A stretch of DNA of 9,246 nucleotides from Holophagae bacterium (GTDB lineage Bacteria; Acidobacteriota; Thermoanaerobaculia; Thermoanaerobaculales; Sulfomarinibacteraceae): the NCBI GenBank assembly GCA_030609785.1, contig JAUWTC010000061.1:1-9246 (forward strand), written 5' to 3'. Of this stretch, positions 1 to 6,491 are shown piece by piece. Made by a program: the position numbers and the translations under genes. Every line of letters starts with the position of its first letter. The first letter of the stretch is position 1. The notes beneath the pieces are model-generated. The model saw only the letters and a list, made by a program, of their open reading frames with translations, was not told the DNA's origin and did no database searches.

Positions 1-477
1 CATGTAGGTCTGCATGACCTCAGCGAAGAGGTGCGGGAAGACATAGACCTTGCCCTCCCGGTCCGCCGGATGGGAAAAGTACCCCAGGATCTCTCCAACC
101 CGCGCGCCATCCATCTTGCCCTCGTCGTTACGCATCTTTTCGAATCCGATGGCCAACCCGACATCGCCAAGTCCCAGCTGGAGTTTCTGGGCGACGGCAA
201 GAATGGCCTGGCCACCCGAAGCGCAGGCATTTTCTACGCCCTCGATCGGCTTGGCCGTCAGACCGGGCACCTGAGCCGCCAGTCCGGAAACCAGGCCCTG
301 TTGGTTGAGCGAAGCGCTGCCCGCCGCTCCAACGGTCGCCACGTCACACACGGCGGGGTCGGCGCCGATGGTGTCACAGGTCTCCGTGACGCACCTGGAG
401 ACAATCTCCGGCACGCCCATGTCGAACAGCTTGCCGAATTTCGACTGGTGATAGGTCGCAATGTAGATTTTCTTCAT
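1..477 (-). CDS. Thiolase, SCP-x/acetyl-CoA acetyltransferase type (3'-truncated)
   Basis: This is the N-terminal 159 residues of a thiolase-fold enzyme; the gene runs off the left edge with the frame open to base 1. The protein begins MKKIYIATYHQSKFG, and Cys85 in the motif ENACASGGQA is the expected acyl-accepting nucleophile of the family. The short hydrophobic start and the GFEKM segment further on resemble the SCP-x/lipid-transfer thiolase branch rather than the biosynthetic PhaA branch. Known role of the family: thiolytic cleavage or Claisen condensation of acyl-CoA in the cytoplasm. The catalytic His and second Cys would lie beyond the window. The start is ATG at 477, preceded by AGGAGG five bases upstream, and it overlaps the stop of the upstream hydrolase as ATGA, so translation is probably coupled. 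The substrate cannot be told from this fragment. Confidence 0.88.
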   Translation of the reverse strand, partial: MKKIYIATYHQSKFGKLFDMGVPEIVSRCVTETCDTIGADPAVCDVATVGAAGSASLNQQGLVSGLAAQVPGLTAKPIEGVENACASGGQAILAVAQKLQLGLGDVGLAIGFEKMRNDEGKMDGARVGEILGYFSHPADREGKVYVFPHLFAEVMQTYM

Positions 478-1457
478 GGTGCCTCCTGCATCTCCGGATT
501 GGTTTGCGACGGTACGGTCAGCCCAGCCTCCGGGGGACCCTGGTCAAGGATCTGCAGCAGGGCCTCAACCATGATGATCGGGCACTCTCGTTGCGGAACA
601 TGACCACAATCCGGGAGGGTCGTCAGCCGAGCTGCGGGCAACCCTTCCTTGAGCCTTTGGGCGTATTCGACCGGATAGAGTTGGTCCGCCGATCCCCAGA
701 TCAGATCCACCGGGGTCTCGATTTCTCCCAGCCGATCATCGAGAAAAAAGGCCCCCATTCGATCAGCGGTCGCCTCCAGCCGTGCAGCTTGACCGGTCTT
801 TGCCCTTCGCACAATGTCGTCGAGGACCGTGTCCGGGATCGACTTGGCGCTGGGGCCCATCAGCCCCTCCATCGTCTTTTGGGCCTCCTCACGGTTGGAT
901 GGGAACACATTGACCATCGGGTCATCCAGACGGAGGGGCCCGCCATTGAGGGCAACGATGCGTTCAACCTGGTCCGGCCGCTCAAGGGCCGTCAGGAACG
1001 CAACCCGCGCTCCCAGAGAGTTGCCGACAAGCACCACACGTTGATCCTCGCAACTCGCGTCCAGAATAGCCTCGACGCCGGCCAGCACCTGGTCGACCCC
1101 GATCGGGCCTTCGGCCGGGTCGGAATCTCCGTGGCCCGAGAGGTCGGGGATGATGACGCGGTAGCGTTCGACCAACGGCATTGTGACCCTGGCCCAAGTC
1201 CCCGCCTGGTCGCCTTCCCCGTGGAGCAGCACCAGGGTCGTGTCCCCGCGTCCCCCCTCGAACCAGGTCAGGCGGCCCCCGGTTCCCTCAGTGTGCACAC
1301 GGTTCAGGCCCGCGGCCCCCAGGGCAAAACGGCTGAACCAGGCGTCCAGCGTCAGGGGCCTCATGAAGAAGAACCACGTCGCAACAATCAGCGCGATGCC
1401 GAATACGACACACACGAAAGTGAAGATCTTCAGCAGTATTCCGACTCGTCCCCCCAC
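474..1457 (-). CDS. Membrane-anchored alpha/beta hydrolase
   Basis: A 327-residue protein with one hydrophobic N-terminal segment (about residues 7-31) that probably anchors it in the cytoplasmic membrane, followed by an alpha/beta hydrolase domain (about 60-305). Visible family marks are the oxyanion HG motif (LLHGEGD, 77-83), the nucleophile elbow GNSLG with Ser147, the acid Asp258 in WGSADQLYP, and His286 in CGHVP. The catalytic triad is therefore complete. Members of this fold hydrolyse esters, lactones, epoxides or C-C bonds, and the sequence does not decide among them. The start is GTG at 1457, supported by AAGGAGGAG seven to eight bases upstream. The stop overlaps the ATG of the thiolase by 4 bp, so the two are probably translated together and may act on one lipid or acyl-CoA substrate. 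The last 20 residues (Pro/Gln/Glu-rich) look disordered. Confidence 0.9.
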   Translation of the reverse strand: MGGRVGILLKIFTFVCVVFGIALIVATWFFFMRPLTLDAWFSRFALGAAGLNRVHTEGTGGRLTWFEGGRGDTTLVLLHGEGDQAGTWARVTMPLVERYRVIIPDLSGHGDSDPAEGPIGVDQVLAGVEAILDASCEDQRVVLVGNSLGARVAFLTALERPDQVERIVALNGGPLRLDDPMVNVFPSNREEAQKTMEGLMGPSAKSIPDTVLDDIVRRAKTGQAARLEATADRMGAFFLDDRLGEIETPVDLIWGSADQLYPVEYAQRLKEGLPAARLTTLPDCGHVPQRECPIIMVEALLQILDQGPPEAGLTVPSQTNPEMQEAP

Positions 1458-1463
1458 AATCTC

Positions 1464-1471
1464 TCCTCCTT
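1464..1471 (-). promoter_or_regulatory. Strong Shine-Dalgarno for hydrolase
   Basis: On the minus strand AAGGAGGA precedes the GTG start at 1457 by about six bases. It is the strongest ribosome binding site in the window. It fixes the GTG as the start and suggests independent translation of this gene, unlike the coupled genes upstream. Confidence 0.75.
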
Positions 1472-1494
1472 CCGGCCCAAATCAGCCCCTGCCA

Positions 1495-1500
1495 TTTATA
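1495..1500 (-). promoter_or_regulatory. Possible -10 element for the hydrolase-thiolase pair
   Basis: Read on the minus strand, this is TATAAA in a locally AT-rich patch within the 90-bp gap between the glycosyltransferase stop (1548) and the hydrolase GTG (1457). It lies about 38 bases upstream of that start. I see no good TTGACA-like -35 at 16-18 bp, so the call rests on the hexamer and its place in the longest gap of the left half. It would separate the hydrolase-thiolase module from the glycan operon. Confidence 0.25.
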
Positions 1501-1547
1501 ACCCACTCCCCAACCACTCTCCCGGTCATTCGCCAACGCCGGATCGG

Positions 1548-2327
1548 CTACGGCCGATGCCTCCGACTCAGTCTCCCCTCCAGCAGCGAGACGACGTCAT
1601 CAGGAAGGGGTCTCGCCGATGATCTCAACCCGAATCGCCACCGACCGGCGAAAGCCAGCGTCGCGACACCAACCTGGAGCCGGCGAAGACTCGAGTAGGC
1701 CGAGCTGCCCCGGGGCCGACGGACCCGTTCGATCGACAGGGAGGCGATGGGAAGGCCCGAAAGACCGATCATCGGAACTACCCTGGATTCCAGGCACACC
1801 TCGGACACCAGTCGATCGACCATTGGCCGGCTCAAGACGACGAACAGCCCGGCATCGGCGGGAACCCTACAGATCCAAGCCTGCAACAGCTTGTACAGGC
1901 GCGACGTCAGCCTTCGATGCCATGTCTCGTAGTTGCCGGCCCGACCGCCGAACACGGCGTCGAATCCCCGCTCCGCCTCTTCGATCAGGCGTGGAATCAC
2001 TTCCGGAGGGTCCTGGAGATCGGCGTCAATCAGGACAGTCCAGCGGCCGGACGCATACCCCATGCCGATGATCCCCGCCAGGTTTTGACCGACGTTCCGT
2101 CGCAAGCCGACGACCCCGATTCGGCCATCCTCGTCGGCCAGTTTGCAGGCCGCTTCGAGATCCCGGCCCGGAGAGCAGTCGTCCACGAGGATCAGTTCGT
2201 GACTGAGCCCGTGCTCGCCGAGGGCCTCAGTCGTTCGGCGCGCAAGTTCACCGAGGAATTCCTCCGTCCGATAGAGGGGCGCCACGACGCTGACGTCGCA
2301 GATTCTTGGCTCACCGTTGCTCTGCAT
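1548..2327 (-). CDS. Family 2 glycosyltransferase, DPM1/ArnC-like, soluble
   Basis: A 259-residue GT-A fold glycosyltransferase. Marks: VSVVAPLYR near the N-terminus, LVDDCSPG (47-54), the DXD-type metal and nucleotide-sugar site DADLQDP (101-107), Asp158 in ADAGLFVVLSR, and a basic RVRRPRGSSAYS segment (201-212) typical of polyprenyl-phosphate glycosyltransferases. The family moves a sugar from a nucleotide sugar to a lipid phosphate carrier at the inner face of the membrane. The two C-terminal transmembrane helices found in GtrB/ArnC relatives are absent, so it resembles the short soluble DPM1 form. The ATG at 2327 overlaps the epimerase stop as TGATG with no visible ribosome binding site, which points to translational coupling. 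The open frame continues upstream to 2729, but that part lies inside the epimerase gene and shows no family likeness. Confidence 0.9.
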   Translation of the reverse strand: MQSNGEPRICDVSVVAPLYRTEEFLGELARRTTEALGEHGLSHELILVDDCSPGRDLEAACKLADEDGRIGVVGLRRNVGQNLAGIIGMGYASGRWTVLIDADLQDPPEVIPRLIEEAERGFDAVFGGRAGNYETWHRRLTSRLYKLLQAWICRVPADAGLFVVLSRPMVDRLVSEVCLESRVVPMIGLSGLPIASLSIERVRRPRGSSAYSSLRRLQVGVATLAFAGRWRFGLRSSARPLPDDVVSLLEGRLSRRHRP

Positions 2328-3265
2328 CAACCGGTGAACCCACGGGCCCATGCGACAGTCGCCTGCAACCCCTCGTCGAAGCTCCTGCCCGGCATCCACC
2401 CTAAAACCTTCCGGGCCTCGGTGATGTCGGCGCACCAGTGCGGACAATCGGTCGGGCGAGGGGCGAAACTGTTCGGCCGGACCCGGACCGGCATGCCGAG
2501 GATGGCGCCCACGTTTTCGACGACCTCCTCGTTGGCGATCTCGCGGCCGCCCCCGATGTTGAAGGCGCGCCCCCCACTTTCGTCGGTTTCGATCGCCCGA
2601 AGGCAGGCATCGACGACATCCTCGACGAAGACGAAATCTCGCCGAAAACCCAGAGCGGTTAACGGGAGTTCTGCCCCCGTCAAGCCGGCCCTGATGGCCG
2701 CCGGAATCAGCCGGAACCGGTGTTCCCACGGGCCGAAGACCGAAAACAGGCGGAGGACGGTGACCGGGGCCCCTCGTGACAGCGCCAGCAGCGTCGCCGA
2801 AGCCTTGGTTACCCCCCGGACCGTGGTCGGCCTCAAGGCATCGCTTTCACGATGCGGCCGGTCTTTCGGACCGTACTCCGTCGACGACCCCAGGTGAACG
2901 AAGCGCTTCAGATTCAAATCGGCGGAGGCTTCGAGTAAATTGGCCAGACTGACGACGGTGTTCCCGAAAATCGTGGCCATCGGTTCATCACCAGGGTGTC
3001 CGGAATGAGCGGCAGCGTTGATGATGACGGCCGGACGGATGGACTTCAGCAGGGCCTCGAGCCGTTCCCGTTCGAGGAGATCGACCGGGTAAAGGACAAC
3101 GTCCGGACCCAAATCCTGAAGCCGCCACCGGTCAGTGGTGGCCCGGACGACGCCATGGATTTCCCAGCCTTTAGCCGCCAGGCCCCGACAGAGATTGGCG
3201 CCGAGAAATCCCCCGGCTCCGGTCACGAGAACCCGTTGTCTACTCAATACCTCGATCCCTTCCAT
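2327..3265 (-). CDS. NAD-dependent epimerase/dehydratase family (extended SDR), atypical active site
   Basis: A 312-residue extended short-chain dehydrogenase, the group that epimerises, dehydrates or reduces nucleotide sugars. The Rossmann motif is VTGAGGFLG (Gly16, Gly19, Gly22), followed by the NAAAHSG segment (83-89), the catalytic Ser/Thr region LGSSTEYG (125-132), and the C-terminal FNIGGG and VLGWMPG motifs usual in sugar epimerases. The catalytic YxxxK motif is altered: Lys154 is present in RGVTK, but the Tyr position is Arg150. The reaction may therefore differ from that of GalE/RmlB-type enzymes. The ATG at 3265 was chosen because an 18-residue upstream extension to 3319 is low in complexity and lies inside the aldolase gene; a TTG at 3247 is a weaker alternative. 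It overlaps the aldolase by 26 bp and the glycosyltransferase by 1 bp, so it belongs to the same operon. Confidence 0.88.
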   Translation of the reverse strand: MEGIEVLSRQRVLVTGAGGFLGANLCRGLAAKGWEIHGVVRATTDRWRLQDLGPDVVLYPVDLLERERLEALLKSIRPAVIINAAAHSGHPGDEPMATIFGNTVVSLANLLEASADLNLKRFVHLGSSTEYGPKDRPHRESDALRPTTVRGVTKASATLLALSRGAPVTVLRLFSVFGPWEHRFRLIPAAIRAGLTGAELPLTALGFRRDFVFVEDVVDACLRAIETDESGGRAFNIGGGREIANEEVVENVGAILGMPVRVRPNSFAPRPTDCPHWCADITEARKVLGWMPGRSFDEGLQATVAWARGFTG

Positions 3266-4049
3266 CGACACTGGCCTTGACGGCGGCCCCGAATCGCTGC
3301 CGGTCCTCGTTGATCTCACCCTCCGACCGGCTCAGCAACCGCATTCGCTCGACCTCGATTTTCTCCAGCTCTTCCCTGATGTCCCGGCCGATGACATCGC
3401 GCTTGAATGAGCGTCGGCAGAAGCTGAAATCACATCGGAGCCGGCATATCTCCGCCAACAGGAGACGGAAGGGAACAGGACTTCCGCGATCGAGAACCGT
3501 CAGGCCGCCGAAACCAAATGAAACTGAGGCAAACGAATCCCTCAAACGATCCACCGTGCCGTCGACGATCGACTCGAAGATCGTAGCGAGGCCCCGATCA
3601 ATGGCAAGGTCGTTGAGACCGACGTAGACACAAGCAAGAGGGAGACGGCCCAAGTCCCGGGCCAGGTCGACGGCAGCCATGGTTTCGGCGAGAATTCCCA
3701 CCCCACTACGACCGGCCACCATTCGAAAAAGCGCCTGGACCTCTGCGACGTTCGTGACCATCGGCAGGAGGATACAGGTGGCGCCCGCTGCGATGGCGAC
3801 CTCGACTTCGTTCTCGGTCCATGGACCCATGGCGTTGACTCGGACCAGCCGATTGGGAACTCCCAACCATCGAAGTCTCTCGAGGTCCTGCGGAGTGTCG
3901 CAGTTGACCTCGGTATCCCACGCCTGCTGCCGAGTAGCCTTGCCCCGGTCCTCCCAGTCGACGATCATCGTCGTCATGCCGCTATCGAGGCCCTTACGCA
4001 CCCAAAAGTCATCGGCAGCAAACAAGACCGGCTCCAACCTTTTCATCAT
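3240..4049 (-). CDS. HpcH/HpaI aldolase / citrate lyase beta-like (CitE-like) protein
   Basis: A TIM-barrel lyase-like protein of 269 residues from the ATG at 4049. Family marks in order: IVDWEDRGK (about 29-37), VRVN with Arg70, ILLPMV (about 93-98), ILAET with the metal-ligand Glu122, and GLNDLAIDRG with the metal-ligand Asp147. The family makes or breaks C-C bonds next to a carboxylate using Mg2+, for example HpaI aldolases on 2-keto acids and CitE on citryl-CoA. Placed between a methyltransferase and a sugar epimerase, it may supply or trim a keto-acid sugar or an acyl group of the glycan; this is inference. Two other starts are possible: ATG at 4046, and GTG at 4070. The GTG lies inside the palindromic insertion, so ATG 4049 is the likely ancestral start. 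Without the insertion that ATG overlaps the methyltransferase TGA as ATGA. Confidence 0.85.
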   Translation of the reverse strand: MMKRLEPVLFAADDFWVRKGLDSGMTTMIVDWEDRGKATRQQAWDTEVNCDTPQDLERLRWLGVPNRLVRVNAMGPWTENEVEVAIAAGATCILLPMVTNVAEVQALFRMVAGRSGVGILAETMAAVDLARDLGRLPLACVYVGLNDLAIDRGLATIFESIVDGTVDRLRDSFASVSFGFGGLTVLDRGSPVPFRLLLAEICRLRCDFSFCRRSFKRDVIGRDIREELEKIEVERMRLLSRSEGEINEDRQRFGAAVKASVDGRDRGIE

Positions 4050-4062
4050 GCCTTCCGACCTA

Positions 4063-4081
4063 GCCCTCACTTCTCACCAGT
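4063..4081 (+). repeat. Left terminal inverted repeat of the insertion
   Basis: GCCC, then TCAC, then TTCTCACCAGT, paired with 4222-4240; position sums of 8303 hold across the arm. Only 4067/4236 and 4070/4233 fail to pair. This arm also carries the present stop codon of the methyltransferase (4067-4069, minus strand) and a GTG (4070) that could serve as an alternative aldolase start. Confidence 0.85.
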
Positions 4082-5095
4082 TTTCGTCGCGAGGGCGTCG
4101 AGGTGCTGTGCCCAGTGGAGTTTTCGATCCGAGGGGCGCGGAAGCGTACATGACAGTACGTTGAGCACCCCGAGGTGAGAAAGTGCCGCTGGGTGCGGTG
4201 CTTCGGCGGCCGCAGCAGAACACTGGTGAGAAATGCGGGCTAAGACGACCAACGAGGACCCCCACGGCAGATTAAACCGCCCCAACAACCGCACCTCGAG
4301 TGCATTGAGAAAGCCGAAGAACCACGAAATCAACCTCGGGGGATGTCGTTCAAATCGGTTGACCCGGCTCCGGCCCAGACGTCGGGCAAGCCATACGAAG
4401 GGGAAAGCCAGCGCCTGGTAGTGGGTCCGGTGAACGACCCGCCAGCCGTTGCGTTCCAATTCGGCTCGAAGGGTCGCGAAACGGTAACGGCAGCGATGCC
4501 CGGCGGCCTCATCCAATCCGCTCCAGAGCGAGGGGAAGGCGGGAACGCTGATCAGGAGCCATCCGCCGTCAACCGTCAGCCGGGCGGCCCGGCTGAGGAT
4601 GGCATCAGGGTCGACATGCTCCAGGACATCGAGCAGGACCACCAGCTCGAACTGGCCCTCGGCCAGGGGCGGATTCTCGATGTCGGCCTGACCCAGATGT
4701 GCATCGGGATCGACACGATGAGCGGTCGCCAGCGAATCGGCATACGCATCGATGCCGACCACCGTTTCGGCGTATTCCTCGAGTACCGGCAAGAAGGCGC
4801 CCCCTCCGCAGCCGAGATCGACGGCAGCCCCAAACCCACCGCCGGAGACACGCCCGAGAATGTTTGCCAGAAGCCGTCGTCTCGGTCCGAACCAGAAATG
4901 CGTACTCTCAATGTCGGCCAGATGCCGGCGCCGCTCAGGAGCAAAGGCGGCGGGCACGAAATCCGGATCGAAGACCCAGAACCTGCCCCCGTCAGGGACA
5001 TCAGCGGAACAACGGCCACAGTGAAGCTTGTCCCTCATCCTGCCGAGAGAACCCGAGCACGACCGGCATACCCAGACCGGTCCAGACTCAGCCAC
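4067..5095 (-). CDS. Zinc-ribbon class I SAM-dependent methyltransferase with insertion-encoded C-terminus
   Basis: A 342-residue protein. An N-terminal zinc ribbon has Cys10, Cys13, Cys26 and Cys29 (two CxxC pairs). A class I Rossmann methyltransferase domain follows, with motif I DLGCGGG (93-99), the acidic ribose-binding Asp116 in VGIDAY, motif LLDVLEHVDP (154-163) and a post-motif LISVPAFPSLWS. Members with this layout methylate small molecules, sugars or lipid-linked glycans; the acceptor is unknown. The natural fold ends near Leu285. Residues 286-342 are encoded by the palindromic element and resemble no domain I know. Before the insertion the protein would have ended Gly-Arg-Lys-Ala at 289 residues. 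The start is GTG at 5095 with GGGAG five bases upstream; it overlaps the membrane protein stop by 8 bp. A later Met20 would remove the first CxxC, so I reject it. Confidence 0.87.
   Translation of the reverse strand: MAESGPVWVCRSCSGSLGRMRDKLHCGRCSADVPDGGRFWVFDPDFVPAAFAPERRRHLADIESTHFWFGPRRRLLANILGRVSGGGFGAAVDLGCGGGAFLPVLEEYAETVVGIDAYADSLATAHRVDPDAHLGQADIENPPLAEGQFELVVLLDVLEHVDPDAILSRAARLTVDGGWLLISVPAFPSLWSGLDEAAGHRCRYRFATLRAELERNGWRVVHRTHYQALAFPFVWLARRLGRSRVNRFERHPPRLISWFFGFLNALEVRLLGRFNLPWGSSLVVLARISHQCSAAAAEAPHPAALSHLGVLNVLSCTLPRPSDRKLHWAQHLDALATKTGEK
4222..4240 (+). repeat. Right terminal inverted repeat of the insertion
   Basis: ACTGGTGAGAA followed by ATGC and GGGC, the inverse of 4063-4081. 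Read on the minus strand it encodes the first foreign residues (ARISHQ) that follow the natural SSLVVL end of the methyltransferase fold. Confidence 0.85.
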
Positions 5096-6455
5096 CGGGC
5101 TCCCGGAGGAACGAGGGTTGGGATGGCGCCACCCAGTCCATCACGGTACGGACAACCTCGGGTTTGGGGTGCAGCACAATCAAGCACTGATCCTCTGCCG
5201 TCTCGTATTCCTGCAGGCACTGGCGTCCCCGCTCCAATTTTTCGCTGAACCGGGTCAGACGAGGCCCGGTGACCGCCGCGACATTCGCTCGGACCGCCAA
5301 CACGGCGATCGACACCATGATCAATACCGGGAGAACCGTGGCCGCCCGACCCGTCCACCTTCCACACAGGGACGTTCGATTGCCCCACAACGCGACGACA
5401 CATAACGCCACCACGGCGATCCAGAAGCCGGAACTGGTATTGACATATCGTCGGGCCAGAGCCTGGTGCACACCGATCGAAGCCCTCCCGGCGCCGGCGG
5501 CCGCCCCCGCGAGTCCCACCCAGACCATCAGACTGACCCAAGGCAGGCTTCGTTGCAAGCCGTCGTCGATGTATCGGATGACCAGGGCAACGGTCACAAC
5601 GGCCGCCAGCAAGCCGAGCAGGCCGAGCCAGGTCGCAACCCCTTCACCGCGGGCGTTGTGAGTCGCTGTCAGGGGCGACCCGATGAAGACAAGGAGGTAT
5701 CGCACAATCTCACCGAAGGCAGCCGTTGGGGCGGTCTTGAGTGGCGAATCGATCTTGACAAGGTCAACCGCATACGGCACGAGCACCGCCAAGGCTCCGA
5801 TTCCCCAAGCGAGGTAGAACCGACGTTGTCGATATCCGACCAGCCACAGCACTCCCGCCAGGATGATCCAGGTCATATTCCCCGAAAAGAAGGACAACGA
5901 CGACAGGACGGCGCCCGCAGCCGCGAGGGCCACGGCTTTCCATCCCCTGGGCAGCACCGTCAAAGCCCAGAGCCCTACGAGGAATCCCAACAGGGCCAGA
6001 TGGGAGCCCAGCGGCCTGGGGTCGATCCACAGCGGCCAATAAACCAACGAGAAGTTGAACGCCGACAACCACGGCACCATCGCCCACGCCTCAATCCTGG
6101 ACGCACGATGGCGAAAAATCAGGTACTCCACCGCTGTCAGCCCAACGACCGCAGGCAGCTTGGCCCCCACCCACAAAAGAACATTGAAATTGGATGCCCA
6201 GCCGAGCAGGAGCCGAACGGCCTGAGGGATGAAAACCCGATGCTCGTTGACCAGGCCCCAACAGTGGAGCACCCTCACCCCTTCGGCCTCCGAATAGATC
6301 AGAATGTTCCAATTATCCCAATAGGGCACGTTGACCGCATAACGCGCCATGAGCCAGCCGATCCCGAACCCAGGGACCATGCAAAGAAGGAGCGCCCACC
6401 AGTCACGACGACTCCACGGTCTTTCGTTCCCGATTGGCTCTCGTCTTTCGGTCAC
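5088..6455 (-). CDS. Polytopic membrane protein, GT-C-like, WDNW/NEHR motifs
   Basis: A 455-residue integral membrane protein with roughly 11-12 hydrophobic segments. The first is at about 18-38, others lie between 91 and 323, and the last two are at about 343-358 and 371-395, followed by a soluble tail of about 60 residues. After the first helix comes PYWDNWN (44-50), then VNEHRVFIP (69-77). This pairing of an acidic aromatic motif in the first large loop with NEHR is a pattern I associate with uncharacterised envelope proteins that look like GT-C glycosyltransferases, which use polyprenyl-linked sugars on the outer face. That assignment is inference. The start is GTG at 6455, preceded by GGGGGAGGG. 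The frame stays open to 6653, but that extension runs through the tandem repeat and the end of the asparagine synthase gene. The stop overlaps the methyltransferase start. Confidence 0.78.
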   Translation of the reverse strand: MTERREPIGNERPWSRRDWWALLLCMVPGFGIGWLMARYAVNVPYWDNWNILIYSEAEGVRVLHCWGLVNEHRVFIPQAVRLLLGWASNFNVLLWVGAKLPAVVGLTAVEYLIFRHRASRIEAWAMVPWLSAFNFSLVYWPLWIDPRPLGSHLALLGFLVGLWALTVLPRGWKAVALAAAGAVLSSLSFFSGNMTWIILAGVLWLVGYRQRRFYLAWGIGALAVLVPYAVDLVKIDSPLKTAPTAAFGEIVRYLLVFIGSPLTATHNARGEGVATWLGLLGLLAAVVTVALVIRYIDDGLQRSLPWVSLMVWVGLAGAAAGAGRASIGVHQALARRYVNTSSGFWIAVVALCVVALWGNRTSLCGRWTGRAATVLPVLIMVSIAVLAVRANVAAVTGPRLTRFSEKLERGRQCLQEYETAEDQCLIVLHPKPEVVRTVMDWVAPSQPSFLREPGG

Positions 6456-6491
6456 CCGCCCTCCCCCACGTATGGTAGCGCTCCCTGCGAC

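Larger units (their letters stand above)
4061..4242 (+). mobile_element. 180-bp palindromic MITE-like insertion flanked by TA
   Basis: The outer 21 bases at each end (4061-4081 and 4222-4242) are inverted repeats pairing at 19 of 21 positions, ending in TA and carrying the perfect 11-mer TTCTCACCAGT. The interior continues the palindrome to a 6-base loop at 4150-4155, so the whole element can form one hairpin. It encodes no protein of its own. Removing 180 bp (the element plus one TA) restores a natural methyltransferase end that overlaps the aldolase start as ATGA, which is strong evidence of insertion at a TA site. TA duplication is typical of IS630/Tc1-mariner-type elements, so a non-autonomous relative is my best guess; no transposase is present in the window. 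The strand is given as plus because the non-canonical pairs (12 G.U, two tandem G.A motifs) are stable only on that strand. The family name is unknown to me. Confidence 0.85.

Noticed and set aside
1500..1545. G-quadruplex in the G-rich minus strand upstream of the hydrolase
   Set aside because: G-runs are separated by loops of about 9 and 12 bases, too long for a confident call.
504..1622. Long plus-strand open frame of 372 codons opposite the hydrolase
   Set aside because: Shadow of a high-GC gene. The minus strand shows a complete hydrolase triad, while this frame is Arg/Pro/Gln-rich without motifs.
2328..2729. Upstream extension of the glycosyltransferase frame by 134 codons
   Set aside because: It lies wholly inside the epimerase gene in another frame, is Arg/Gly-rich with no family likeness, and the real GT2 start overlaps the epimerase stop as TGATG.
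1917..2897. Plus-strand open frame of 326 codons opposite the GT2 and epimerase
   Set aside because: It spans two clear minus-strand genes and their junction and has no recognisable domain.
4061..4242. Integron attC site or retron msr/msd RNA
   Set aside because: There are no GTTRRRY/RYYYAAC ends for attC, and no reverse transcriptase or branching-G layout for a retron in the window.
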